From Ruminococcus sp. (lineage in GTDB: Bacteria; Bacillota; Clostridia; Oscillospirales; Ruminococcaceae), in contig JAGCWY010000122.1 in NCBI GenBank assembly GCA_017961625.1, positions 1 to 13,002 of the forward strand: a stretch of DNA of 13,002 bases. Direction: 5' to 3'. Below are positions 6,180-12,861 of the stretch, piece after piece. Positions within the stretch are counted from its first letter, which is position 1. Each line of letters starts with the position of its first letter. The position numbers and the translations under genes are program-made. The notes under the pieces were generated by a model, which was not told the origin of the DNA, did no database searches, and saw only the letters and a list, made by a program, of their open reading frames with translations.

Positions 6180-6409
6180 CAGACAGACGCAGATACTACA
6201 ATAAGGAACTTTCAAAGCGTATTGTAGTTAATCTCACAAAGGAAGACTATGAACGCTGGAAAGCTGTTGCAGAGCTTACAGGCAAGCCTCTTGCTACTAT
6301 GATAAGAAATATGGTAGAAAGCCATATTGCAGATATCGAGTTTACAGAGGAACATGATATCAGAGAGCTCCTTGCCTACCAGCAGAGCTTAAAGGAGGAC
6401 ATTACATGA
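6176..6409 (+). CDS. Ribbon-helix-helix (Arc/CopG-type) transcriptional regulator
   Basis: The product is 77 residues, starting at TTG 6176, the only usual start in a frame open from 6146. A weak site (AAGGGAAG, 6161-6168) and the overlapping leader ORF would supply ribosomes. Residues 14-51 fit the ribbon-helix-helix fold: a basic N-arm, beta strand KRIVVNLT, helix KEDYERWKAVAELTG, turn, and helix KPLATMIRNMVESHI. Proteins of this fold bind DNA as dimers, inserting paired beta strands into the major groove at short repeated sites. As the first gene behind a promoter studded with palindromes, it is probably an autoregulatory repressor that controls early and perhaps late transcription. It overlaps the next gene by four bases (ATGA). 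Confidence 0.8.
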   Translation: MTDRRRYYNKELSKRIVVNLTKEDYERWKAVAELTGKPLATMIRNMVESHIADIEFTEEHDIRELLAYQQSLKEDIT

Positions 6410-6720
6410 CACTTACATTCTATAAGGCACTTACTTCTGAAAAGATCGTTAAAGCAGAGAACGTCTGGGACTTTGCTATCAGAGACGATCACTATGGTAA
6501 CTGGATCCTTGATATCACTTACTATGATGATGGTATTGAGCAGGACATTAACGACAGCATGATACTGTGTGAGGCAAGCGATGAGCATCCATGGACAGAC
6601 CTTATAATGATCAAGGAAGATGATGAGCTCATTGAGATCAGAGCTTCTGAGGAAGCTATTAAGAACTGTAAGACAAAGCTTAACAGCTTATACGGTAAAT
6701 CAGTCCATGAAATGATTTAA
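6406..6720 (+). CDS. Hypothetical early protein, 104 residues
   Basis: ATG 6406 overlaps the previous stop as ATGA, seven bases after AAAGGAGG (6391-6398). I do not recognise the protein. It is acidic, with a Tyr/Trp/Asp-rich N-terminal half (DFAIRDDHYGNWILDITYY around residues 22-40) that looks beta-stranded. The C-terminal half is helical and more basic (residues about 75-104). There is no membrane segment, metal-binding cluster or enzyme motif. Its place directly behind the regulator suggests an early host- or replication-related accessory role, but the sequence does not define it. Confidence 0.7.
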   Translation: MTLTFYKALTSEKIVKAENVWDFAIRDDHYGNWILDITYYDDGIEQDINDSMILCEASDEHPWTDLIMIKEDDELIEIRASEEAIKNCKTKLNSLYGKSVHEMI

Positions 6721-6731
6721 GGAGGATTATT

Positions 6732-6896
6732 ATGAAGTACATAATTAAGGCAGTCGGGGCAGATGCCTGGGAATGGACCGGAAACGGCCTGAAGGAAGCA
6801 AGAGAGAACCTGCAGAGAATAAGGAAGTCAGATCCGTGCGGTCTCTATGCTATCTATAAATATGATGCAAAGAAAGGATGTTATGTAAGAGCATGA
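6732..6896 (+). CDS. Hypothetical early protein, 54 residues
   Basis: This short gene starts at ATG 6732, six bases after TAAGGAGG (6718-6725), a site that includes the stop codon of the preceding gene. Its TGA (6894-6896) overlaps the next start as ATGA. The product begins MKYIIKAVGADAWEW, continues with an Arg/Lys/Glu-rich helix (residues about 20-33) and ends in an aromatic, basic segment with YAIYKYDAKKG. I do not recognise a family. The good ribosome site and tight packing between neighbours make it a likely real gene. Confidence 0.7.
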   Translation: MKYIIKAVGADAWEWTGNGLKEARENLQRIRKSDPCGLYAIYKYDAKKGCYVRA

Positions 6897-7114
6897 AGGA
6901 CTTTTATAAAGAATTACTCGCTGAAATTGATGATATCGGTAAGTGTGCAGATAACGGGACTGCTCATTTTACTTACGGCTTTATATGGGGTAAAGCTACA
7001 CTCGCAAGAGAGCTGCAGCTTATATCTGCTGATCAGATGGAACATCTGCTCGCAGAATCAGACCGCACATTTGACGACTGGCTGTTATATATTTCAGAGG
7101 AGGAAGCAACTTGA
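6893..7114 (+). CDS. Hypothetical early protein, 73 residues, paralogue of the 7482-7904 protein
   Basis: I place the start at ATG 6893, which overlaps the previous stop as ATGA and is probably translationally coupled; AAAGGA (6873-6878) lies further upstream. A longer frame from ATG 6878 lacks its own ribosome site. The protein is acidic and helical. Residues 24-33 read AHFTYGFIWG and align with AHYIMGYALG (34-43) of the 140-residue protein encoded at 7482. Both are preceded by a Leu/Glu-rich helix and followed by a Leu-rich one. This suggests a duplicated early gene family of unknown role. No enzyme motif is seen. Confidence 0.68.
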   Translation: MKDFYKELLAEIDDIGKCADNGTAHFTYGFIWGKATLARELQLISADQMEHLLAESDRTFDDWLLYISEEEAT

Positions 7115-7367
7115 TATATTTTGAAGTATCACAGAAAACAAGTTTTCGGTCTCAGTCGGATCTCTTCCGGCATGTGAGCCAATCTCTCATTATGAGTTAG
7201 AGCATGTGCATCCGCATCAAGGCACTTTATATAAGAACTTCCGTAATGCAAAAATAGCAGCTGGCAGTGTCTGCTCATTCTTCAGAGACTATTATAAGAT
7301 CCCTTATAAGTTTTATGTGTGCTTTTACGACGAGGATCACACATTCCTATTCTCAGACGAATTATAA
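7111..7367 (+). pseudogene. Frameshifted small gene (about 85 residues if repaired)
   Basis: A good ribosome site (GAGGAGG, 7097-7103) precedes TTG 7111, which overlaps the previous stop as TTGA. This frame reads MIYFEVSQK and then ends after 29 codons at 7198-7200. From 7125 to the TAA at 7365-7367 the -1 frame stays open and reads like an ordinary folded protein, with segments such as KFSVSVGSLPACEP, RNAKIAAGSVCSFFRDYY and YVCFYDEDHTFLFSDEL. Restoring a single A in the AAAA run at 7135-7138 joins the two parts (SQKNKFSV) into an 85-residue protein. It may be a recently broken gene, a sequence error, or less likely a programmed shift: there is no classic slippery heptamer. Function not recognised. 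Confidence 0.6.
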
Positions 7368-7381
7368 AGGAGTTTCGTATC

Positions 7382-7507
7382 ATGACAGATAATACTTTAT
7401 CGGATCTGATCTTCGAGGCCGACGATGATCTTATCGATGCACTCGAGGAAATGATCGACAAATTAGAGGAGGTCATTAATAATGTCAACAAAACAAATAC
7501 AGTATAA
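7382..7507 (+). CDS. Very small acidic helical protein, 41 residues
   Basis: AAAGGAG (7366-7372) lies nine bases before ATG 7382. The 41-residue product is dominated by Asp, Glu, Leu and Ile (FEADDDLIDALEEMIDKLEE, residues about 11-30) with leucines spaced like a coiled coil or helical hairpin. It overlaps the next gene by 26 bases, and the ribosome site of that gene lies within it, implying coupled translation. Not a recognised family. An acidic helical peptide might bind a protein or act as a DNA mimic, but that is speculation. An upstream extension to GTG 7319 has no ribosome site. Confidence 0.6.
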   Translation: MTDNTLSDLIFEADDDLIDALEEMIDKLEEVINNVNKTNTV

Positions 7508-7904
7508 ACTCCTCCGGGAGTTCGGTGAGGATCTCCTCCGGGAAATACAGATCTCAGATGATCCGAATGAATGGGATTATGCACACTATATAATGGGTTA
7601 TGCTCTCGGACTTATTCAGGCACTCAGACTTGACAAATCAGAAGCATCAAATATTAATACAGAGGCAAAAGAGCTCACAGTCAGAACTGCAGAAGAATGT
7701 AAGAGAGTTCAGTATGTTCATAAATACAACAGAGCTCTTGAATACTGCAAAGACCGTTTAAAGAAATGTGATAGCGTTAATAAAGTATTACATTCAGCTA
7801 CATCTGATGAGATAATCAGATTATATGAAACAGGATGGAGCTCTCATGATACCTGTGACTTCTATGATGAATATGAAGAGCTCGAAAAGAAGTATTTAAA
7901 ATAA
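7482..7904 (+). CDS. Hypothetical early protein, 140 residues, paralogue of the 6893-7114 protein
   Basis: ATG 7482 lies nine bases after GAGGAGG (7466-7472). The protein looks fully helical: an N-terminal region with a doubled LLRE motif (residues 10-13 and 18-21, encoded by a repeated CTCCTCCGGGA), the segment AHYIMGYALG (34-43) shared with the 73-residue protein at 6893, and a Lys/Glu-rich C-terminal half (about 70-140). There is no membrane segment, nuclease or helicase motif. It ends the early block; a 45-base gap separates it from the replication genes. Function unknown. Confidence 0.75.
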   Translation: MSTKQIQYKLLREFGEDLLREIQISDDPNEWDYAHYIMGYALGLIQALRLDKSEASNINTEAKELTVRTAEECKRVQYVHKYNRALEYCKDRLKKCDSVNKVLHSATSDEIIRLYETGWSSHDTCDFYDEYEELEKKYLK

Positions 7905-7949
7905 GCACATGCTGCCCTATCGGCTATACGGGGAGAAAGAGGTAATATT

Positions 7950-8423
7950 ATGAACGCAGAAAACAAGAACATCAAGGAAAACACAGCTCCGGCAGCTGTA
8001 ACTGAAGCAGAAGAAGACGATGATTTCGACTTCGCAGAAAGCTTTAACCGCAAGGGCAGACTCTTCACTATCGACACAGAAGGCATGGAAGGCCACAAAG
8101 CTTCAGAAGTATACAAGGCCGTTGGATCTGATCCGCTCATCATGAAGGCGATTTTTATTAATAAAGATACCGGATATGGTGAGAGTGTCAGTGTCGTTAC
8201 TCCTAACAGCGTTATTTACTTTAGCAAAGCTAACCTGGAGGCAGCTCACAGTATCAGAGACAATCAGAAGGCTGTTGACAAGATAAATGAAAAAGGAGCC
8301 TTCTTCCGTATTACTGAGTTTGAAGCCAAGAAGTACAAAAAGAAGGGTTACTCCTTTGAGTTCCTTAAGAAGTCAGAGATCCCTGAAGAGTTTGAGGAAG
8401 ATGCTGCGTGCTTTAAGTGGTAA
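7950..8423 (+). CDS. Possible single-stranded DNA-binding protein
   Basis: This 157-residue protein starts at ATG 7950 behind a modest site (AAAGAGG, 7936-7942). Residues 1-18 look disordered, 19-30 are very acidic (EAEEDDDFDFAE), and the remainder is a compact beta-rich domain: GRLFTID, KAIFINKDTGYGESVSVVTP, VIYFSK, then a Lys-rich AKKYKKKGYSFEFLKK segment and an aromatic C-terminus (CFKW). Aromatic and basic beta strands suit an OB-like ssDNA-binding fold. Phi29 encodes its SSB beside the terminal protein and polymerase genes, as here. The assignment is inference from fold-like pattern and position. The main alternative is a dsDNA-binding replication protein like phi29 p6, though that is smaller. 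Confidence 0.5.
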   Translation: MNAENKNIKENTAPAAVTEAEEDDDFDFAESFNRKGRLFTIDTEGMEGHKASEVYKAVGSDPLIMKAIFINKDTGYGESVSVVTPNSVIYFSKANLEAAHSIRDNQKAVDKINEKGAFFRITEFEAKKYKKKGYSFEFLKKSEIPEEFEEDAACFKW

Positions 8424-8447
8424 GACTTTGATAAATAAGCAGATTTG

Positions 8448-8484
8448 AAGTGAAGGACTTGATATATTTTCAAGTCCTTTACTT
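8448..8484 (+). other. Long intergenic hairpin before the terminal-protein gene
   Basis: Bases 8448-8462 (AAGTGAAGGACTTGA) pair with 8470-8484 (TCAAGTCCTTTACTT) over 15 bp with one G-T wobble, around a 7-nt loop. No T-run follows on either strand, so it is not a standard intrinsic terminator. It lies 8 bases before the ribosome site of the terminal-protein gene. It may be an RNase processing or stabilising element that separates expression of the upstream gene from terminal protein and polymerase, or a weak attenuator. Confidence 0.68.
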
Positions 8485-8506
8485 GATTATTGAGGAGGGA
8501 TAATAT

Positions 8507-9220
8507 ATGAGAGGTGAGAAAACTGCTCTTAAAATAGCTGATAAGTACAGGGAGAACCTTGAAAAAGGTACTGAGTCCAGGAACGAAGAACTTGACAACC
8601 TTCTCTCACAGTTATCTGAATATCAGAATAAGAGCGGAACTGTAAGCAAGTCCAAGACAAGATCAAAGAAAGCACAGAAAGCTGTCAGAGATCTTCTTAA
8701 GAATATCAACCAGTTCAAGACAGCTAAGTCACGACAGGCGAAAAACAAAGCAGTAGCAGAGGCAGCTTCCACACTGGAGAAGACACTCGGCCTCTCCGGT
8801 CCTGCAGGAAAAGCAGCTGCAGAAGTTTTTGTCTCACACACTAAAGGCCTTCTTAAAGTTATCAGAGATTCTGAAGTTATCCTGGCACTTGCTCAGGCTG
8901 GTTTCGGTTCCAAAGCTATTGAGGAAACTCTTGCTTATATCAAATATCAGATGGAGTCTTCAGTGCCGGATGAGATGAGAAAGTTTGTATCAGAAGATGA
9001 TATCTCGGTTTTTATCTCCAACATGGAGAACATCAAGGAGCTTTATCCTGATATGAATGTAAGCGACATTATAACAGTAGCTGACAGAATGCAGACATAC
9101 GGATTTGACAATGTTGAAACAGCTGTTGAAGACTACTTTGATGAGATGAACGGTTCCGGTAACTATTCGAGTGACTGGGATCCTTACAACGAAGATGATG
9201 ACGAGACAGATGATTATTAA
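8507..9220 (+). CDS. Probable terminal protein (replication primer)
   Basis: The 237-residue product starts at ATG 8507, six bases after GAGGAGGGA (8492-8500). Size and place, immediately before the polymerase, match phi29 gp3 (266 residues). The N-terminal 85 residues are strongly basic and helical (KSKTRSKKAQK near 48), suited to DNA binding. The middle (about 85-175) is helical with a coiled-coil look. The C-terminus is very acidic (residues 223-237). In this family a Ser, Thr or Tyr hydroxyl in the C-terminal priming domain receives the first nucleotide. S217, Y220, S221, S222 and Y227 are visible candidates. No sequence motif proves it, since terminal proteins diverge rapidly; the case rests on gene order, size and charge. 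Confidence 0.75.
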   Translation: MRGEKTALKIADKYRENLEKGTESRNEELDNLLSQLSEYQNKSGTVSKSKTRSKKAQKAVRDLLKNINQFKTAKSRQAKNKAVAEAASTLEKTLGLSGPAGKAAAEVFVSHTKGLLKVIRDSEVILALAQAGFGSKAIEETLAYIKYQMESSVPDEMRKFVSEDDISVFISNMENIKELYPDMNVSDIITVADRMQTYGFDNVETAVEDYFDEMNGSGNYSSDWDPYNEDDDETDDY

Positions 9221-9237
9221 GGGAAAGAACATGTTAT

Positions 9238-11349
9238 ATGATCTACTGGAAAGATTACAAATTCACTCCGCTTCCTGCAGATACAGTTTTCTGTTTTGAT
9301 ACAGAAGCCAGCTCCTTCTGGGTAAGACCTGACGGATCCATTACTACTTACAGTGCAGAGATCTCCAATGAGGAATTTAATGCGATGACTCCGGGAGCTA
9401 TCTGTTATATATGGATGTTTTCAATTAACGACACAGTACTTTATTCAAGAAAACTCTCAGAGCTTCCGGAGCTCCTTAAGGAGATTAATGCACATTCCGA
9501 GCTTGAAACTCCTGTTGTCTACGTGCATAACCTTGCTTATGACTTTCAGTTTATGAGAAATGTCTTAGACTTTAAAGAAGTATTCGCAAGGACCCGAAGA
9601 AAGCCAATGTATGCACGCACATCTGAGGTTGAGTTCCGCTGCAGCTATATGCTCACAAGACTGTCTCTGAAAACATGGAGTGAGTCTATGGATATAAGGA
9701 AGCAGACAGGACTCCTTGACTATAATGTTCTGAGGACTCCGCTCACTCCAATGACAGAAGCTGAGCTTAAATACTGTGAGTATGATCTTCTTGTAATGTA
9801 TCGTGGTATACTAAAGTATATGCAGAAGTACGGAGAAATAAAGGACATACCGCTCACTCAGACCGGAGAGGTCCGGAACGTTATCAAGAAGATGTACTCG
9901 AAAAATAATGGTTATCACTTCAAAGTCACTAACCTTCAGCCGAGAACATACAATGAGTATAAGTATCTTAAAGCTGTATTCGCTGGCGGCGAGACTCATG
10001 CTAACAGACTTTACTGCAGCTGTACAGGAGAATTTAAGAATGAAATTACAAAGAAAAAATTTACTGTAACTCAGGACAAAATTCTTAAAAATGTTGGTTC
10101 ATTCGATAAGACTTCGGACTATCCATATCAAATGGCAGCGGAAAAATTCCCTATGAGCAGATTTACAGAGACCTCAAAGGATCTCCGCTTCCTGAAGCCG
10201 GAGACATACGCTTATATTATCTCAGTACATATGATAAACGTGAGATGTATTACTAATACAACATATATCTCACGCTCTCACTGTGTATCTGTGAAAAACG
10301 GAGTCTATGACAACGGCCGCCTTATTTCTGCAGATGCTGTAGCTCTCTGCATGACAGAACAGGATTATCTCACGATTAAAGATATGTATTACTTTGAAAT
10401 CGATGAAGTCATATCTGTATTCAGATCCAGGAAGGGTTATCTCCCGAAGTCATATATAGAGTATATCCTTGAATTATACGCCAATAAGACGGAGCTTAAA
10501 GGCGTTGACGGTAAAGAGGATCTCTATGGGCAGAGTAAACAGTTTATCAATTCTTTGTATGGAATGGCAGTAACTGACATTATCATGCCTGATGCAAAGT
10601 TTGAAAATGACTCCTGGAATGATTATGTTCCGCTCACTGCAGAGCAGATCCAGGAGAGACTTGATGAGATACAGACTAAGTTTTTCAAAAATAATTTAGC
10701 CTACCAGTGGGGAGTATGGGTTACAGCATATGCCCGAAGGGAGCTCATGCAGGCCGTTCTCTTCTGCGATGCAGTGGAAGTATATCACGATACAGACTCT
10801 GTAAAGCTCCTGCACTGGAGAGATTATAAGTATTACTTCGATTTTCAGAATACTATCATGGATCAGAAGCTCATGGAGATGTGTGCAGCTTATGATATTG
10901 ACTTTGAAAAGACAAGGCCGCTCACTCCTTCAGGGAAGAAAGCACCTCTCGGTCACTGGGATTTTGAAGGCATTTATGCAAAGTTCAAAACACTGGGAGC
11001 AAAAAAGTATGCATACTGGTATATGTTCGAGTCTGACGGAGTGACTATCAAATCTAAAAATTACGGCATGCATGTTACTGTGTCCGGAGTTCCGAAGAAG
11101 GAAGGCAGTGAGCTCCTTAAGGATCTGAAAGACTTTAAGGACGGATTTGTGTTTGACAGAGAGAAATGCGGTAAGAAGCTGCTTACTTACATAGACAACG
11201 CTAATCCTGCAGTAACTTTTCCGGATGGTTATGTTAATGATCAGATACATGCATGTAATATGAGGAATATCGAGTATACAATATCACAGACAGCTGAGTA
11301 TGCAGAGACGATAAACTATATTAATGAGATGAAAGGATTTTTATCATGA
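9238..11349 (+). CDS. Protein-primed family B DNA polymerase (phi29 gp2-like)
   Basis: The 703-residue enzyme has all expected motifs. In the 3'-5' exonuclease: Exo I FDTE (D21, E23), Exo II N98-LAY-D102 and Exo III Y179-CEY-D183. In the polymerase: motif A DKTSDYP (D290), motif B K434-QFI-NSLYG, motif C Y516-HDTDS (D518, D520), and the KxY motif K589-K-Y591. It would extend from the terminal protein and replicate the linear genome by strand displacement. Phi29 polymerase has 575 residues. The extra length is spread over the Exo I-Exo II interval, the region before motif A (TPR1 area), between motif C and KxY, and the C-terminal thumb. ATG 9238 is the only in-frame choice, but the AAGGG site (9219-9223) is better spaced for an out-of-frame ATG at 9231. 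Confidence 0.97.
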   Translation: MIYWKDYKFTPLPADTVFCFDTEASSFWVRPDGSITTYSAEISNEEFNAMTPGAICYIWMFSINDTVLYSRKLSELPELLKEINAHSELETPVVYVHNLAYDFQFMRNVLDFKEVFARTRRKPMYARTSEVEFRCSYMLTRLSLKTWSESMDIRKQTGLLDYNVLRTPLTPMTEAELKYCEYDLLVMYRGILKYMQKYGEIKDIPLTQTGEVRNVIKKMYSKNNGYHFKVTNLQPRTYNEYKYLKAVFAGGETHANRLYCSCTGEFKNEITKKKFTVTQDKILKNVGSFDKTSDYPYQMAAEKFPMSRFTETSKDLRFLKPETYAYIISVHMINVRCITNTTYISRSHCVSVKNGVYDNGRLISADAVALCMTEQDYLTIKDMYYFEIDEVISVFRSRKGYLPKSYIEYILELYANKTELKGVDGKEDLYGQSKQFINSLYGMAVTDIIMPDAKFENDSWNDYVPLTAEQIQERLDEIQTKFFKNNLAYQWGVWVTAYARRELMQAVLFCDAVEVYHDTDSVKLLHWRDYKYYFDFQNTIMDQKLMEMCAAYDIDFEKTRPLTPSGKKAPLGHWDFEGIYAKFKTLGAKKYAYWYMFESDGVTIKSKNYGMHVTVSGVPKKEGSELLKDLKDFKDGFVFDREKCGKKLLTYIDNANPAVTFPDGYVNDQIHACNMRNIEYTISQTAEYAETINYINEMKGFLS

Positions 11350-11669
11350 GTAAATCATATATGACAGCTGAAGAGTTTAATGAGTATTTACTCAATACTC
11401 TTGTGAATAATCCTGGTTATGACGGTCCTTGTGTAGTAGAATTTAAAGCTAAGTATTATTTTGAAGAGGAATACAGCCATTATATCGAGTGTATAGATAT
11501 TGAATACGATTATAATGCTGAGCCTCATATAATATGGTACAATGACTGGAATGAAGATCAGAACGATATTATATTGCAGGGAGTGTATTGCATAAGTGAG
11601 CTCCTGCAGACATATAAAGACTTTAAATCTGCAATACATCACGCAGAAATGTGTAATATGGAGGATTGA
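11346..11669 (+). CDS. Acidic hypothetical protein, 107 residues
   Basis: ATG 11346 overlaps the polymerase stop as ATGA, with AAAGGA (11332-11337) eight bases upstream. The protein has about 22 Asp/Glu residues, about five Lys and no Arg. Its centre is rich in Tyr and Trp (residues about 31-73, including KYYFEEEYSHY and IIWYNDWNEDQND). The C-terminal 30 residues look helical. The central aromatic-acidic segment resembles small unannotated proteins common in gut phages. Position between polymerase and packaging ATPase suggests expression during replication or packaging. Strong acidity allows a DNA-mimic or protein-binding role, but nothing proves one. Confidence 0.75.
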   Translation: MSKSYMTAEEFNEYLLNTLVNNPGYDGPCVVEFKAKYYFEEEYSHYIECIDIEYDYNAEPHIIWYNDWNEDQNDIILQGVYCISELLQTYKDFKSAIHHAEMCNMED

Positions 11670-11673
11670 ACTC

Positions 11674-12771
11674 ATGGGACTTGATAAACACGGATTTTAT
11701 ACATGTAAAGACATTCTGAAGGTGAATGCACGTTATAATATTATTCTCGGAGAGCGTTCTCCTGGTAAATCGTATGCAGTCAAGAGAGAAGCTATACAGT
11801 ACGCCTGGGAGCATAAAGCTCCTACTATTGCACTTCTTCGCAGATACGATGAGGATATAAAAAATGCCGCAGTTACAGAGTATTTCGACGATAATAACGC
11901 CAACGAAGGAAACTCCGGCGATATTAAGAAAATAACAGGAGGGGAATATGATACTTTATTTTCGTATCAGTCTGTTCTGTACTTCGGAACAAAGGATCCG
12001 GACTCCGGGCAGCTCATCAGAGGACTCCAGTGCGGAAAAGTTTTTGCCCTCAATACTGATGAGAGATACAAGTCCAGGCAGTTCCCGTACCTTCATGATA
12101 TCATTTATGAGGAATTTGTCACAGATAAGGTGTATCTCCGGAATGAGCCGACAAGGCTGCAGAACCTTGTCTCAACTCTTCTGAGAAAACGTGAGGGCCG
12201 TGTGTGGCTGATCGCTAATACTATCAGTAGAGTATGCCCTTATTTCTACGAGTGGAATTTATCAAAGATACCGTACATGAAGCCAGGGCAGATTGACAGG
12301 TATATGATCGATGATACACAGCTGGCCGTCGAATTTTCGCCGTCTTCACCGAAAAAAAGCCGCATGTTTTTCGGCAAAGCTGCAAAATCTATTCAGGGAG
12401 GAGAATGGGAGACTAAAAATTATCCTTCCCTGCCGGATGATTATGAGAGTTATGATGTAATTTATGAGATGTACCTTAAGACTTCCTTCTTTGAGCACAG
12501 ATTTTTAATGCAGCTTCTTGTGGATGAGGACGGAGACATGGTTCTGTTCATTCAGCCAGTATTAAAGCAGGTGATACCAGACCTGCCGACTTTGTCGGAT
12601 GAGTTTTCTATATCACGGAATGTGCATAGATATCTCCGGAGAGAGCACAAGGCAGAGAGGACTATTGCAAGGCTCTTCGCAGAGAATAAGGTGTGTTTCA
12701 GCTCTAATCTGACAGGGGCCGACTTCTTAGGTGTGATCCGGAATACACAGGGTATTATGACAGCTCACTAA
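11674..12771 (+). CDS. DNA packaging ATPase (phi29 gp16-like)
   Basis: I place the start at ATG 11674 (MGLDKHGFYT), nine bases after GGAGG (11660-11664), giving 365 residues; phi29 gp16 has 332. Walker A is GERSPGKS (26-33). Walker B is DIIYEEF (142-148), with acidic residues E146 and E147. A coupling motif LIANT with N182 is followed by CPYFYEW. These match FtsK/HerA-type packaging ATPases of the phi29 group, which pump DNA through the connector using ATP. The C-terminal third (about 255-365) should correspond to the nuclease-like domain of gp16; I cannot identify an intact acidic catalytic set. It is the last gene of the rightward replication operon rather than part of the structural operon. 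Confidence 0.9.
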   Translation: MGLDKHGFYTCKDILKVNARYNIILGERSPGKSYAVKREAIQYAWEHKAPTIALLRRYDEDIKNAAVTEYFDDNNANEGNSGDIKKITGGEYDTLFSYQSVLYFGTKDPDSGQLIRGLQCGKVFALNTDERYKSRQFPYLHDIIYEEFVTDKVYLRNEPTRLQNLVSTLLRKREGRVWLIANTISRVCPYFYEWNLSKIPYMKPGQIDRYMIDDTQLAVEFSPSSPKKSRMFFGKAAKSIQGGEWETKNYPSLPDDYESYDVIYEMYLKTSFFEHRFLMQLLVDEDGDMVLFIQPVLKQVIPDLPTLSDEFSISRNVHRYLRREHKAERTIARLFAENKVCFSSNLTGADFLGVIRNTQGIMTAH

Positions 12772-12803
12772 ATATTGACATCTCCTATATTATACCAAAA
12801 TTC

Positions 12804-12854
12804 AATACCTGACTTTCAGAGACTTTTGAGTCACTGGAATGTCAGGTATTTTTT
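12804..12854 (+). terminator. Terminator at the end of the replication/packaging operon
   Basis: AATACCTGAC (12804-12813) pairs perfectly with GTCAGGTATT (12841-12850). The interior also folds: CAG/CTG and GACT/AGTC around TTTG, interrupted by one A-A mismatch. TTTTTT (12849-12854) follows. It stops transcription just before the right ITR, which would protect the origin from read-through. Confidence 0.85.
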
Positions 12855-12861
12855 ATGGCAA

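Noticed and set aside
7905..7949. Possible hairpin CCCTAT/ATACGGG before the ssDNA-binding candidate
   Set aside because: The stem needs a bulge and has few pairs, and no T-run follows; not convincing.
12775..12793. TTGACA followed by TATATT/TATTAT after the ATPase gene as a promoter
   Set aside because: The boxes are only about 5-7 bases apart, far from the required 16-18, and a terminator follows immediately.
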